Shown here: positions 12,616 to 24,655 of the stretch, one piece after another
How the letters are laid out: each line of letters begins with the position of its first letter
Position numbering within the stretch: position 1 is the first letter of the stretch
Assembly: GCA_024114885.1 (NCBI GenBank)
Contig: CP099426.1
Span: forward strand, 248,001 to 312,000
Direction: 5' to 3'
Source of the DNA: Septoria linicola
Lineage: Eukaryota > Ascomycota > Dothideomycetes > Mycosphaerellales > Mycosphaerellaceae
Length of the DNA stretch: 64,000 nt
Notes under the pieces: generated by a model
Seen by the model: the letters and a program-made list of their open reading frames with translations, nothing else
Databases searched by the model: none
Told to the model about the DNA's origin: nothing
Translations under genes and position numbers: made by a program

Positions 12616-15600
12616 AAACCTTACGTAACTAAGCCTCGCGTATAGACCCCTAATCCTAATAGTAGTTACGCTACTACGATAAGGTATATAATTAGACTAC
12701 TTTTACGCTCTAAACGATCTCTTCTTCCTTATTAACTATTAATTAGTTACTATAGAGCCTTACTTCTATTAAGTTCGATTCTTATCTTTCGTTACTACCT
12801 AGTAACGCTATATAGCTGTTTATATACGTAAGTAGTAACTAATATAATAGAAAACTCTATAACTAGTTACGCGCCCGACCCTCCTCGCTATTTAAGTTAC
12901 TTATTACTAGTTACGCGCTTTATATCGCTCTAAGCTACTAATACGACTATTTAAAGACGTTCTCTTTCTCTCTCGTATATAAAGAACAAGACTTCCTCTT
13001 TCTAGCGTTCTTTAACGCCTAAGCGCTTATTAAGACTAGCGCTTTCGCTTTCTACCTCGCCTATTCGAAGTCCGATATAAGAACTACCTAGATAAGATTC
13101 CTTAAAGAAAAGACGAAAAATAGCTTCTTTAAGTTCTATATAAGGTATAGCGCTCGCTTATATTAATCGCGAAGGCTCTATCGTTAGCTTCTAGCCTTTA
13201 AGTAGACCTCTTACTAGTATAACGAACCTTAATAACGCTACCGAAGCTATTCTATCGCTAGAGACTCTATAAGAATAAGAGGAGAGTATCGACTTAGTAC
13301 TTAAGTAGGTCGAGGAAGTAAACGATAGAATAAAGATCGGTATATTTAACTTCTTTAAACGCCTCTTAGCTAAGATTTTGCTAAAGTACCTTAACGCGTA
13401 GAGCGTAAAGCGCGATAATATAAAGAAAATATGCTAAGAAGGCCGAGACTTAGTAAAGGAGAGAAACTTAATCTAGTAGTAGCTATATATAGAGTTTAGG
13501 TACGAGTAGAACTTCCTCTTTCTTAACTAAGTCTTATACGATAAAGAGATACTTAGGAACCTTTATTAATAGTTAAATAAGTATAAAGGCGTCTTTAAAG
13601 AGAGCGAGCCTAAAGACTAGGCTTTCTTAGTATAGTAAAAGTAAGATCGTTTCTATTAGTAGGTAGCGAATATATTCTCTTATAGCTAGCACTTTTAGCT
13701 ATAGAGGAGTAAGAAGACTCCTAGCTCGTAAGGCTTAGGCTTTATTAATACGAACTTAAATAGGAGACGCTACTAGAATAAGTTTAAGGTAGAGCTCTCG
13801 TAGGTTAACGTATTTAGCTATAAGATAAGAGAGGCACGCCTAGAGGCGAGCTATAGACTTAATTAGTACGGATTTATAGTTAAGCTTACTAAAGGAGAGG
13901 CCTTCGAAGAACCGACTTATATGTTCCTAGTAGTAGAGAAATAGCCCTTAATATCCTATAGACTATTACCTCCTCTCGGAAATCTAAGATCTAATAGACG
14001 ACCCTTCTCCTCTACGCCTAAAGACCTATCCTTATCTAGTTCTACTCGAAACTCTAGTTAAGAAGAAGAAGGAGAAGGTAATTTACTTACGACTCTAGAG
14101 CCTCGTCTTAGAGATTCCGTATCGCCTAGTACTATATAGAGGCTAAAAGCTTAATTAGAGAAGTTAACGCTAAGCTCTATAAAGAAGCTCGCGCCTAAAC
14201 CTATACCGACGTAGGCCTTTCGTAAGAGTAGAAGACTTACTAGAATTCGCGCTAAAGAAACTATTATTAACTCGATCGAAACTTCTCTTATACTAAGTAC
14301 TTTAGGTAATAGCGATCCTATATAAGATTAAGTTTTACCTACGACGGAGCCGCTACTAGGTCTATAACGCCTATTACTAATCGTACTAGAAGATAATAGC
14401 GGAATTAAGCTAGAGAACGACTTAGAGCCTAATCTACGTTACTAGGCTTATATAAAGGATAGTATTACCTCTAAAGTCTACTACTATATAATCGTTAGTA
14501 GAGCTCTTAAAGAAGTCGATAATGTCTAGGAGAAGAAGAAGGTAGCTAAGAGCTACGCTTTAATTAATATTCTTCTATACCTTAGCTAGTCTCTTTATAA
14601 AGAATATATAACTAAGATAGGTAATACTATAGGTTTAAAGCTACTAAAGACGGCTAACGTAACGTATACTCTCTACTAGCGTATTGTTTAGATAGGTAGT
14701 ATAGCCGATCTCTAAGCTCTTATCGCCTAGAATACTTAAAACTGGACGTAGTTTAAGCTAGAAGCGAATACTTTCTTCTCTAAGCTAGTAGGACGCTCTC
14801 GTTATAGTAAGAAGAGTACTAATATTTAGGAACTAGAGGACGATATTAACGCTCTAATACGTAAGGTAGGTAGAAGCTATCTCGGACCCTTTTAGTTCGT
14901 AGTAACCGAAGTAGACTTGAAGGTTACTTCTAACGTCTATTAGAGGGCTTAGGAGCTCTTAGACTACGATAGTAATAAGAGTACCTAGACCGATTACGGC
15001 TTCCTCTTCTATTCTTCTTCTACTAGAGGCCTATTTTAGATCCTAGACTCTTTACTCGAAGCTATATAGTATGAGTTTGTAGTATATCGATAGTATAATA
15101 CGGCTATTAGTTAGTATAGTTAGTCTCGTAGTATATAGTACTCGCTATCCTAATAGCTTCTTCGCTAATATCCTTTACTATAGCTATACTAGCTAGTTAC
15201 TACTCCGTATACGACCGTTAAGTACGTAGCCTACCTATCTACTACCTTTTATATCTTCGACGATAAGGCTAGTTCTAACTACTTTAACAGCTTCTAGTAT
15301 ATCGCCTTAAACGAGAATATACTACTTAAGAAGAAGGGCCTTAATTAGGTTTAGTTTACGATCTCTCTAGACGATGCTAGCGATAGAGGACGACTTTTAC
15401 TAACCTTAGACACGATTAGTAATAGGCTCTTTAACCCTAAGAAGGCGAAGTAGCTAGCGAGGCGTATTATCGCTAATAAGTAAAGCTATAGTATAGGCTT
15501 CGTCGAGACTATACCTCTAGTAATTACTAACGAAATAAAAGCTAATCTCAAGCTTAGTTAGAAGAATCCTTATACTAATATAGGCTCGCTAGTTATTTCG

Positions 15601-16324
15601 TACCTCTATATCCCTTAGTAGTATACTCGTATAGGCGAAGAGTATCGCTTAATTCTTATAGTGTTTCTAGCCTACCCTAATAGTCGTACGTTAGATAAGC
15701 TACCTAATAGTAATTACGTTAACGTTTCTACGATCTATAGCGTATATCTCTATCGCGAGCGGATACTCTTTATAGCTTCTAGCACTATATACCCTATACG
15801 AGCGATAAAGCCTTTCGCTATAGAGATACTATTAACTAGCCTAGGCCTAATTTCCGACGCCTTAGTAGGCCGAGTTCTATAGGTAGATTAGGTAGTAAGT
15901 ATAGAAATAAAGAAGCTCTTTAGTATAAGTAAGGAGGAGTTTAAGGTCTATATAACTAAATAGTAGACTACGGCTAAAGCTTAATTTAATACTACCTACG
16001 CTACAGCTATAGACATTAAGGAGTAGGTATTTAGCGAAGCTAGCTTTATAAGCGTAGATAGTAACTTAGAAGTGTTAGTATCGAAGAAGAGAGAGGCTGT
16101 TCCTAAGGAAATCTCTAAGGATATAGTAGAAGAGTAGCGTCTAGCGAATAATAATCGGATCTAAGAAGGTGTTTTTAGTAGTTATCGTTAGAAAAGGCAA
16201 CTATTTAATAGGTCTCTAATTAAAAGTTTAATAGACTTTAATAGAAAAACTAGCTAGTTTTAAGTAATTCTAAGTAAGATCTATAGGTAGTTAGGTATCT
16301 AGTTAGATACTAAGGAAGGGAGGA
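12616..16324 (+). pseudogene. decayed plus-strand coding region of unknown origin
   Basis: From about 12,900 to 16,160 one plus-strand frame at a time stays open for long stretches, broken mainly by TAG codons, as a RIP-mutated protein-coding sequence would be. I read charged, lysine- and serine-rich stretches (about 13,950-14,300) and a stretch rich in leucine and tyrosine (about 14,540-15,900), but recognise no family. It has no second copy in this window. It may be a gag or accessory gene of another element or a captured gene. The fragment at 15,661-15,882 is only its longest surviving open piece. Confidence 0.45.
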
Positions 16325-16605
16325 TTAGTAAGGCAAAGGCCTACCTATATACCGTACTTAGTAGTTTTAGTATAAAAGTAAGATAGTAGCTCGTTTCTAA
16401 GATAGTAATATTTACTCTACTTAATTAATTTAATATCCTACGGTCCTAGTATAGGCTCTTAGTCTTAGGACTACTATTTTAAGCTCGTTACTACTAGTTA
16501 ATTAACGTATTATAAGACTATTACTCTCCGAATAGGTCTTGTTCTATAGCGACTACTCTTATACCTACCTAGAGGGTTAGTATTAAAGTAGTTATTATCT
16601 ATTAG
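16325..16605 (+). repeat. LTR-like repeat, inverted relative to 24,372-24,655
   Basis: About 280 bases matching the reverse complement of 24,372-24,655, starting near TTAGTAAGGCAAAGGCC and ending near GTTATTATCTATTA. The other copy sits at the 3' side of the copia relic, so this may be a solo LTR of that family inserted at the end of gypsy copy 2. I could not find a clean target duplication. Confidence 0.65.
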
Positions 16606-19600
16606 TACTTATACCTAGGTAGAAGGCCTAGTTCTATAACCTTCTCTATTAGTAGTAGTACTTCTTCTAGTTTAACCTAATCTAGAACTAGTTTTAGGTT
16701 TTCTTATAAAAAGGTATATTTCTTAAGGTCTATCCTCTTATAGATATACTCTCGTTTAGAGCTATCTAGCTCCTTAAGCTTATACGATATATCTCTCTAT
16801 AATACTTTAGATACTCTAAAAAGGCCTTCTTACCTAAACGTAAGCTTATAGGAGAAGCTAGTTTTTAACTTAGAGTAGTATACTAATACGAGATCTCCTT
16901 CCTATAGTATAGTAAGATCCGTATAGCGATATTTATTAAAGTACGCCTTATTCTATTCTCGGAGACGCTATTAACGTAGTCGTCCTTCTTCTACGATCGT
17001 TTCTATAGCTTCTAGGGCTTAAGCTCGAATCGTAAGAAGCTCTACTCTAGTCTTAACCTTGCCCTAATCTATAATCTAGAAGGTATAGTATTCTAGCTCG
17101 ATTAGTAGTACTACGTTATACCTAATTATTACTTCTAATAGCGTTAGGCTAGTAGTAGAGACTATTATCGTTCTCTCTACCTATAGAACCGCTAGAATAT
17201 AGTTACGAATCGTATAAAGGCCGCTATTAGAGAGCTTTAAGTAAGCGTCTAATATCGTCTTATAGCTAACTTTAACGATAGCGTTAGACTAAGGGTAGTA
17301 TAGCGAAATATTAATACGTTTAATACTATACGATAGTAGTAGCTTCTCTACGTTACTAAGGTTAGTCTTATAGTTATCGAGGATAACTTCTATAGCGGTA
17401 CTCTACTAGTAAAAGATCTCTTCCTATATAAACCTTACTATCTATACTAAGGAGATACTCTTTACTAGGTACTAGAATATATATACTTCTAGCTAGCGCG
17501 ATAGAGATTCACGTATAACTATTAACGAATAGTTCTTCGAGATATATAAGCTGTCGATATACTACCTCTAGCTAACTATAACTTAGAGCGGGATTTATAG
17601 TTCTCTAGATACCTATCGTCTATACTAAAGACTATAAATAGTATACTACTAAATAGCGAGCGAGATTTAAGCCTAGACTCTATCCTACTACTATCGTTTC
17701 TAGATAAGATTATACGTCTATTTAGCGCTACGATAACCGTTCTTATAATAGTATACCTTAATAATACGAGCTCGTACTTTAGGTTTATCGATAACTCGCT
17801 ATAGAGATCTAGCTACTCGCTCTTAGCGCTAGAGCTAGTTATTCTTAATATAAAATAGCCGACACTTCTTCCTTAACCGCTTATACTCGTTATTAGAAAC
17901 TCCCTTAGGTCTTTATATCTATATAAGTACGAAAGCGATATTTATTAACTTCTAAGAGTAGATCCTATTAATTATAGGTAGCTCGCTCTAAATTACCTAT
18001 ATAGAGAAAGCGTTAACGTAAAAGATATCGAAGAATTACTCGTTAATTATTAGATCTACGTCTTCTTCCTATTCTATAGCCTCTATATCTTTAGGCGTAA
18101 TAGGCTTCCTTAATAACGAATCTAGAGCTATATACTTCTTACTAGGAATATATATAACGTTAAAGTCGAAGAGGTAGATCTATACTAGCTAGCGCGTTAT
18201 TACTATATTTAGTAAATTAGAGATAGCCTTATTAAGCTAGTAAACGAGAGTATTTATATTAATCTCTAGTTAGAAGTATACTCCGAATAGCTATAGTTTT
18301 AGCTTCTTTAATACCTTTAGTATACTAAGGTATTCGCGCTTTCTAGTATCGTACTTAACCTCTACTAGGTTAAACAAGCTAGACTTATATCGAACTAGAT
18401 AGCGGAGAAGTAGCTCGTCTCGATTATATTAAGAAAGCGTATATCTCTAACCTTTACTACTCGAATCTATACCTACGATAATAAGTCCTACTCCTTCTCT
18501 AAAGTTAAGAGTAACTAGGGCTAGAGCTGAAACTAGTATCTTTAAGACGATATCTTTAGCTAGTTAGTGTTTAGTAGTCTATTAAAACTTAGTATCCTTC
18601 TATAAGAGTTTAAAGAGTAGAGTAAGGATAATCGTAAAATCTTTAATCTAGACGCGGTAGTACGTAACTATACTAAGGAAGATTCGAACCTTCTTCTAAT
18701 TCTCTAGCGTTAGCTATTTCTTAATCTTCGCTACTCTTACGAAGTCTAGATAGCGACTATTAATACTAGTAAGGTAGCTAACGATTACTAACTGTTCGTA
18801 ATAGAGCTATAGCTTATTAAAAGCTACTATTATATTAGCTCGTTCTATGTTATAGAGAACGTCGTCTATAGCTATAATATATTTAATAATATAATAGCGG
18901 AGGCTAGGTTTAACCTCTTTACTATCGTACTTCGTCTTAGGCTCTTTAATACTAATATTATTAAGGAACGGCTATACCTTATACGAGACATACTCTATAA
19001 GTACTTAATTAATAATACGAACGAACTAGGTAATAGAATTCGTAGCTCCTTATAGTAACGTTATCTACTATAATAGTCCTAGTAGTAAGTCGAAGCCTAT
19101 AAGGTCTCTATATAATTTATCGAGTAGGATTTAGTTATATCTAGAGAAGATATTAACTAACGAGGCTAGCGCGTAACTAGTAAAGTCCTTAGAGAAACTC
19201 TTAGTATTAGGTAGTAAGTTCGAATCTCTTATAGTAACTTAATTAAACTTCTAAGCTACGTTAATTAACCGATACTTCTTTAGCTTACCTACCTCTATCT
19301 TCTTACTAATAAGGAAGTATAGGTTTCGATAGGCACTATAGTATAGCTTAAGAGTTCTAGCTTAGATTTATTGTCTTAGTATATCCTCTACGATATATCG
19401 TAGAGATAGGTTTAGCTTAAAGCCTAGATACTACTATAGCTCGTAAGAAACTATCTAAATCTTCTATAGTAGAGTAATATTAGGATTAATTCGGCTTAAA
19501 TACGTAAAGTCCTACGTAAAGGTAGCTTCTCGATTCCTTAGTATATAGTATAACAAATCTAGCTCCTTTAGTAGTAGCTCTATACTAGGTTTGAACTTTA

Positions 19601-22600
19601 TAAGCTGTTCGAGCGTAAGATATAATCTAGGCTCGATCGTCGAGAACCTCTTAGTTAGGTACTTACTATTATAAGGTCTAGTACTAGGTAGTATAGCCGC
19701 TTCCTTCTTAATATAAGTCTGTCGCTAGTTCTTTAACTCGCTAGGGTTTAAGCTATTAGTTATAGTAATATCGGTATTTACTAGTTTAATCTTATTAGTA
19801 ACTCGCTTATAAAGAGTATAGGCGCTAATATAATTATCTAGCTTCTACTACCTCGTAGCTTCTTTATTACGAGCTCTCTCCGCTACTATATTAATAGTAG
19901 CCGAGATAACGTACGTCTCTTCGCTAAGCTCGTCGTCTACTTTATCGGAAATAACCTCGTTATAGAGTCTAGGTTCTTAGATAGCTAGCTCTACCTCTCT
20001 AAGCTTCCTACGAGTAATTATTAAGTATTTGCCTCTATAATTCGAACCCTAGCTCGATTAAGATACTAATATAGTATCGTTAAAACTATACCTAATACCC
20101 TAGTATAAGTCTCGCTCGCTAGTATAAGCTAGCTTAGCTTCGCTAGTAGCTAGTAAAAGCTTCTTAAGTCGACTATTTTAGCTAAATTTAGCGATATTAC
20201 CTTCGATAGCCGCTACTACGAGATAGTTATACTATATTTAAGTCTAGCTATAATTAACCTATCTTAATAGTTCGAGCTACTATCGTAGAGAAGTGCTTTA
20301 TCTAATTAAGTCGGCTATAAAATAGTCTCTAAAGTAAATTACTTTTATATACGATAACTACTATATAAGGTAGTTAAAGACTTAATTCTCTAGGAGTTTA
20401 GAGCTATTAGTAACTATAAACGAACACTAGTACTAATCGCTTATCTATCTATACTACTAGTATAGTTTAAAGTATAGTATAGGAGGTATAACGTAATTAT
20501 CGTTTAAAAAGATAACTATAGAACGTTCTACTAGCTAACCTCTCTAAGTAGAGTTTTTACCTCTAACTACTAAACCTTATATAGAAAGGGTAGTAGAAGC
20601 TTGAAAAGCTTATAATCCTTCTCTCTACTCCTCGCTATTATAAGATCTAGAGTCCTCGATAGTATATCCTATATTCTTTAGCTAATAATTACTAAAAGTT
20701 AGAGTTCGGACGCTAACTTCTATCGAATCTTAACGCGATATACGTATTAGAGCTCCTACTATACTCGTATTATCGACTAGAGCTAGTTCCTTAGTACTCT
20801 AGCTTTTCCTAGGACCTATTCTATAGTTCGTATATTACTACGGCTATTAAAGCTAGTAAATATAATAATATAGCTATCTAGAGTACTAATTAAGCCTTTC
20901 TAAGAGCTATTATCGTAGTTCTTAGAAGCTAGGCGTACCTACTACGCCTATAGTCGGCTAAGTAAGATCGAGCCGTTCGCTAGTAAGACTAGAAATAGTA
21001 TCGTAACTCTTATACTAAAGGTATCGATTAACACCTCTAGATAGTACCTAATAAAAGTAACCTTGCCTCCGACTCCTCCTATAGTAATATTACCGAGAGG
21101 GGTTATACCGACTTAAAGCTTTCGAACATATTCGATTAGTATAATTATTAACTTAGCTCTCTTATTAATTAAAGACTTATAAGCTATTATTCGAGGTCTG
21201 TACTTTATAGGTACGTAGATACTTAGAATAATTTAATAGATATTATTAAATAATAGAAGGATATTATCTATTCGCTTATAAAGCTTAGAAGCGAGCCTAG
21301 GCTTAACTATATTAATCGCTATAGTAGTAACCTAGAAGGCCTTAATATTAGTCGCTAAAATAGCTTTCGTTAGCTCCTCTTCTACCTACTCGCTAAAGGC
21401 TTTAGATAGTAAGGAATATATACTAATCTTAGCTCTACTATCTCTATTCGTACGCTTCTTTATATAGAGCTTATTAAGCTTCTTACGTAGATCCGTATCG
21501 TTTAGAATATAATCTTATAAGGAATACGACGCTCGCTCGCTATAGAGAATAATCTCTACTAAGCTTAACTAGACCTTAGATTTAAGTATCTTATCTATCT
21601 AGAAGACGTTAGCGTTATTATTAGCGTACGTAGCTCGGAGGTAGTTGTCTATACGCTTAGTCTTTAGAGGCTCCTTAGCCTTCTTTCGCTTTTAAGTATA
21701 TATAGGAGCGACTAGAACTAGTAGACCGTTTAGGTAGTCGTATATCTACTTATCCTCGATCTTATCGTTATTACGTCTCTAAGTTTAAGAATCCTTTAAC
21801 TCTCCTATATCTATAAGGTAAGGAGCTAGCTAGTTTTTATCTTTAACCTCTTTAATATAAAGGTAACGATAAGCGTAGGTTCTTATAGCTATAGCCTAGG
21901 TCGTAATCTACTTCTATACTCCTATTAGCTATTTTCTAACTAGATAAGAAGGGTTTAGGTTCCGCTTTATCTTTACGCTATCTCTAGCTACGTAGATACC
22001 GATTAGATCGTCCTAATCCTCCTATATAATAGAAGCGACTTAACTAATATTAACGAGACTATTAATACTAGCTACCTTGTTCGCTATCCTCTACTAGCTC
22101 GCTCTTAGCGTTAATAAACGATCTATATTTTTAAGATCGATCTTCCTATAGCGCTACTCTAATACTCCTATTAATACGAATAGCTTTAGTAGTTCCTTAT
22201 CCTAGTAGTACTATATCTTTTCTATACCTAGGCGAGGCGTTCTATAGTATATAATACCGGTCTTTAGATCTCTATATATTAAGCTCTTAGTCTCGAACTA
22301 TTATAGGTACTCGTAGTTTATAGCTATATAGCCTTCGAGCCTATATATCTAATAACCTAAAATCTTTAGAGCGATCGCTATATAGGCCTTAATTATTAAC
22401 TCGTTATCTATTATAGCTAAGTTAATCGAAATCTCCTAGCTATAAGTAGGCCTTAGAATATATAGATAGTCGTGATCGTAAGACTTCGCCTACTATCCTA
22501 TCGACGAGCGTAGTAGCTATAGGCCTCCTTCTTCGAGTCGACGAATTATAGCGATTATAAGATCTTATATACTAGTAGTAATATTATCGACGGTTGCCGG

Positions 22601-23658
22601 CTTATAGCCTTTATAGACTACTGTTTCTCTAGCCTTAAACTTAGAGTTTAGTCTTAGAGTAGACTTCTTTACTACTTCGTATAACTACTAGACGTCTCTA
22701 CCGCCTTCGTTATATACTTCTAATTTAAAGTCCTTATTACTATTAATCTAACGCTAGGCTGTCTTTAAGAGCTTACTATAATCTAAGTCCTTATTATTAA
22801 GATCTAACCTAAGATAGGCCTAGAGCCTCTTACTAAAACGAAATAGAAGGCCTCGTATAAATAGAAGAGTACGAGAACGCTCGTCTATATACGAAGTAGA
22901 TATAGTATTAGAGTAGAGTATAAACTACCTTAAGTATTCTAAGAGATTATTATCCTCGCTATAGTTAACCTTATAAAGGTTTTCTATATAGCGGCGGTTT
23001 CCGAGTATATATATATTATCGTACTTTTAGTATTCCTTAATAATCGACTCTTTGAACTTAGCGTAGTCTCGGTCGTAGAAACTATTAAGGCGCTAGTATC
23101 GTCTACGTTAGATAACCGTAACCTAAGTAAGTAACTTCTCGTAAAGCTGTTTATTATTATTAATAAGTAGAATAGCGTAGTTACTATATAGTACTTTAAA
23201 ACGCTTAATATACTCGGTTACGTTCTCTCTATTAAAGAAGGGATTCTAGTCTAAGCTAGGTAGTAGCGGAACCTAAGCGATAATTACCTACTAGCTCTAG
23301 GTTATATAGATAGTCTCTATAAGTAGCTAGAACTACGCTATAGATAGTCTACCTCCTAAGTTTAGTCTTTAAAAGGTATTAGTGTTAGGGTTAAGGTTAT
23401 TACCTCCTTAGTCCTTAGCTTCTTTAGATATATCGTTGTCTAGTAGAGGGAATAAAGTAAAAGTAGGTAGTAGCTTTACTAGTAATCTTCGAATTTGCTT
23501 ATTAAGCTAGTTAGATAAGCTACTATCTAGTGTTATAGGCTAGCTAGTAGATACTAATTTACTTATAGAGCTCGTTCGAAGGTATTCTAAGAGTATATTA
23601 TACTCTCCTTAATTAGGTTTTTAAGATAAAATATAGTTATTATTTAAAACGATAACTA
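16606..23658 (-). mobile_element. gypsy-type element copy 2 (inverted, uninterrupted)
   Basis: Reverse complement of the element at 1-779 plus 7493 to about 11,450, so it preserves the pre-insertion state. On the minus strand the presumed gag-like region is about 23,600-20,560 and pol about 20,490-16,610, with RT relic near 19,330-18,830 and RNase H relic near 18,600-18,100. The low end is cut by the LTR-like repeat at 16,325-16,605. Fully RIP-mutated. Confidence 0.8.
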
Positions 23659-24371
23659 AAAAAAACAAGAGTCTAAATTTATTAGCTATTAGAAAGTAAA
23701 CGTTAAACTTTTCTTTATAATACTGAGGCTATATTAATTGTACCTAATAAGTAAGGTATGTCGTGTCGTATAGTTCGACTATTTATAGCTAGGCGTGTCC
23801 GTCTTACTTATTTAGGTAATTCGCTAAGTAACTATAGTAGTATAATATTACGTTAGCCTATACTATATACTAGGTCCGGAGCCTTAGACGTAATTAGTAT
23901 CCTTAGCTAAACGATTAGCGTCTAATACCGTACTAGAGCTTATTCTAAGCAATCTATATACTAGAGGATACGAGATTACTTAGACGAGTCCGGCCTATCC
24001 TATAGCCTCTATACTATCCGAACGAGAGCGTTTTTACGCTAAACTAGGGTCTAATCGAAGACTATTATAAGTATAGAGACCTTGAGTAAATCTCTAATAT
24101 AGTAAGTCGCCTTACTATCTATATAATAATTGCCGAATAGATCCGTACTAAGAGGTACTAGAGGTTTATAACTTTTCTAGATTAGAGCGATATCTATATT
24201 CTAGAGGCTTCTATATTATTATAGCCCTTTAAGTCGCCTCTTACGTAGGCTTCTTTTAGGCCTCTTATTAATATTTATAGTATATTAGTTCTTACTTTAA
24301 GGCTACTATCTACCCTCTACGCTTCTAGTCCTAGTATAAGAGAGAAGAGATAGCCCTACCTTCGGCTCTAT
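23659..24371. other. unassigned RIP-mutated DNA
   Basis: About 0.7 kb between gypsy copy 2 and the copia LTR-like repeat. I found no domain and no second copy within the window. Confidence 0.6.
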
Positions 24372-24655
24372 TAATAGATAATAACTATCCTAATACTAAC
24401 CCTCTAGGTAGGTATAAGAGTAGTCGCTATAGAATAAGACCTATTTAGATAGTAATAGTCTTATAATACGTTAATTAAATAGTAGTAACGAGCTTAAAAT
24501 AGTAGCCCTAGGACTAAGAGCCTTATACTAGGACCGTAGGACATTGAATTAATTAAGTAGAGTAAACATTACTATCTTAGAAACGAGCTACTACCTTACT
24601 TTTATACTAAAACCGCTAAGTACAGTATATAGGTAGGCCTTTGCCTTACTAATAC
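24372..24655 (-). repeat. 3' LTR-like repeat of copia relic
   Basis: Matches the reverse complement of 16,325-16,605. It lies at the downstream (low-coordinate) side of the minus-strand copia coding region, where a 3' LTR belongs. Confidence 0.65.

Noticed and set aside
15661..15882. 73-codon open frame as a separate gene
   Set aside because: It continues a longer decayed frame on both sides, so it is a fragment of the unknown relic and not a gene.
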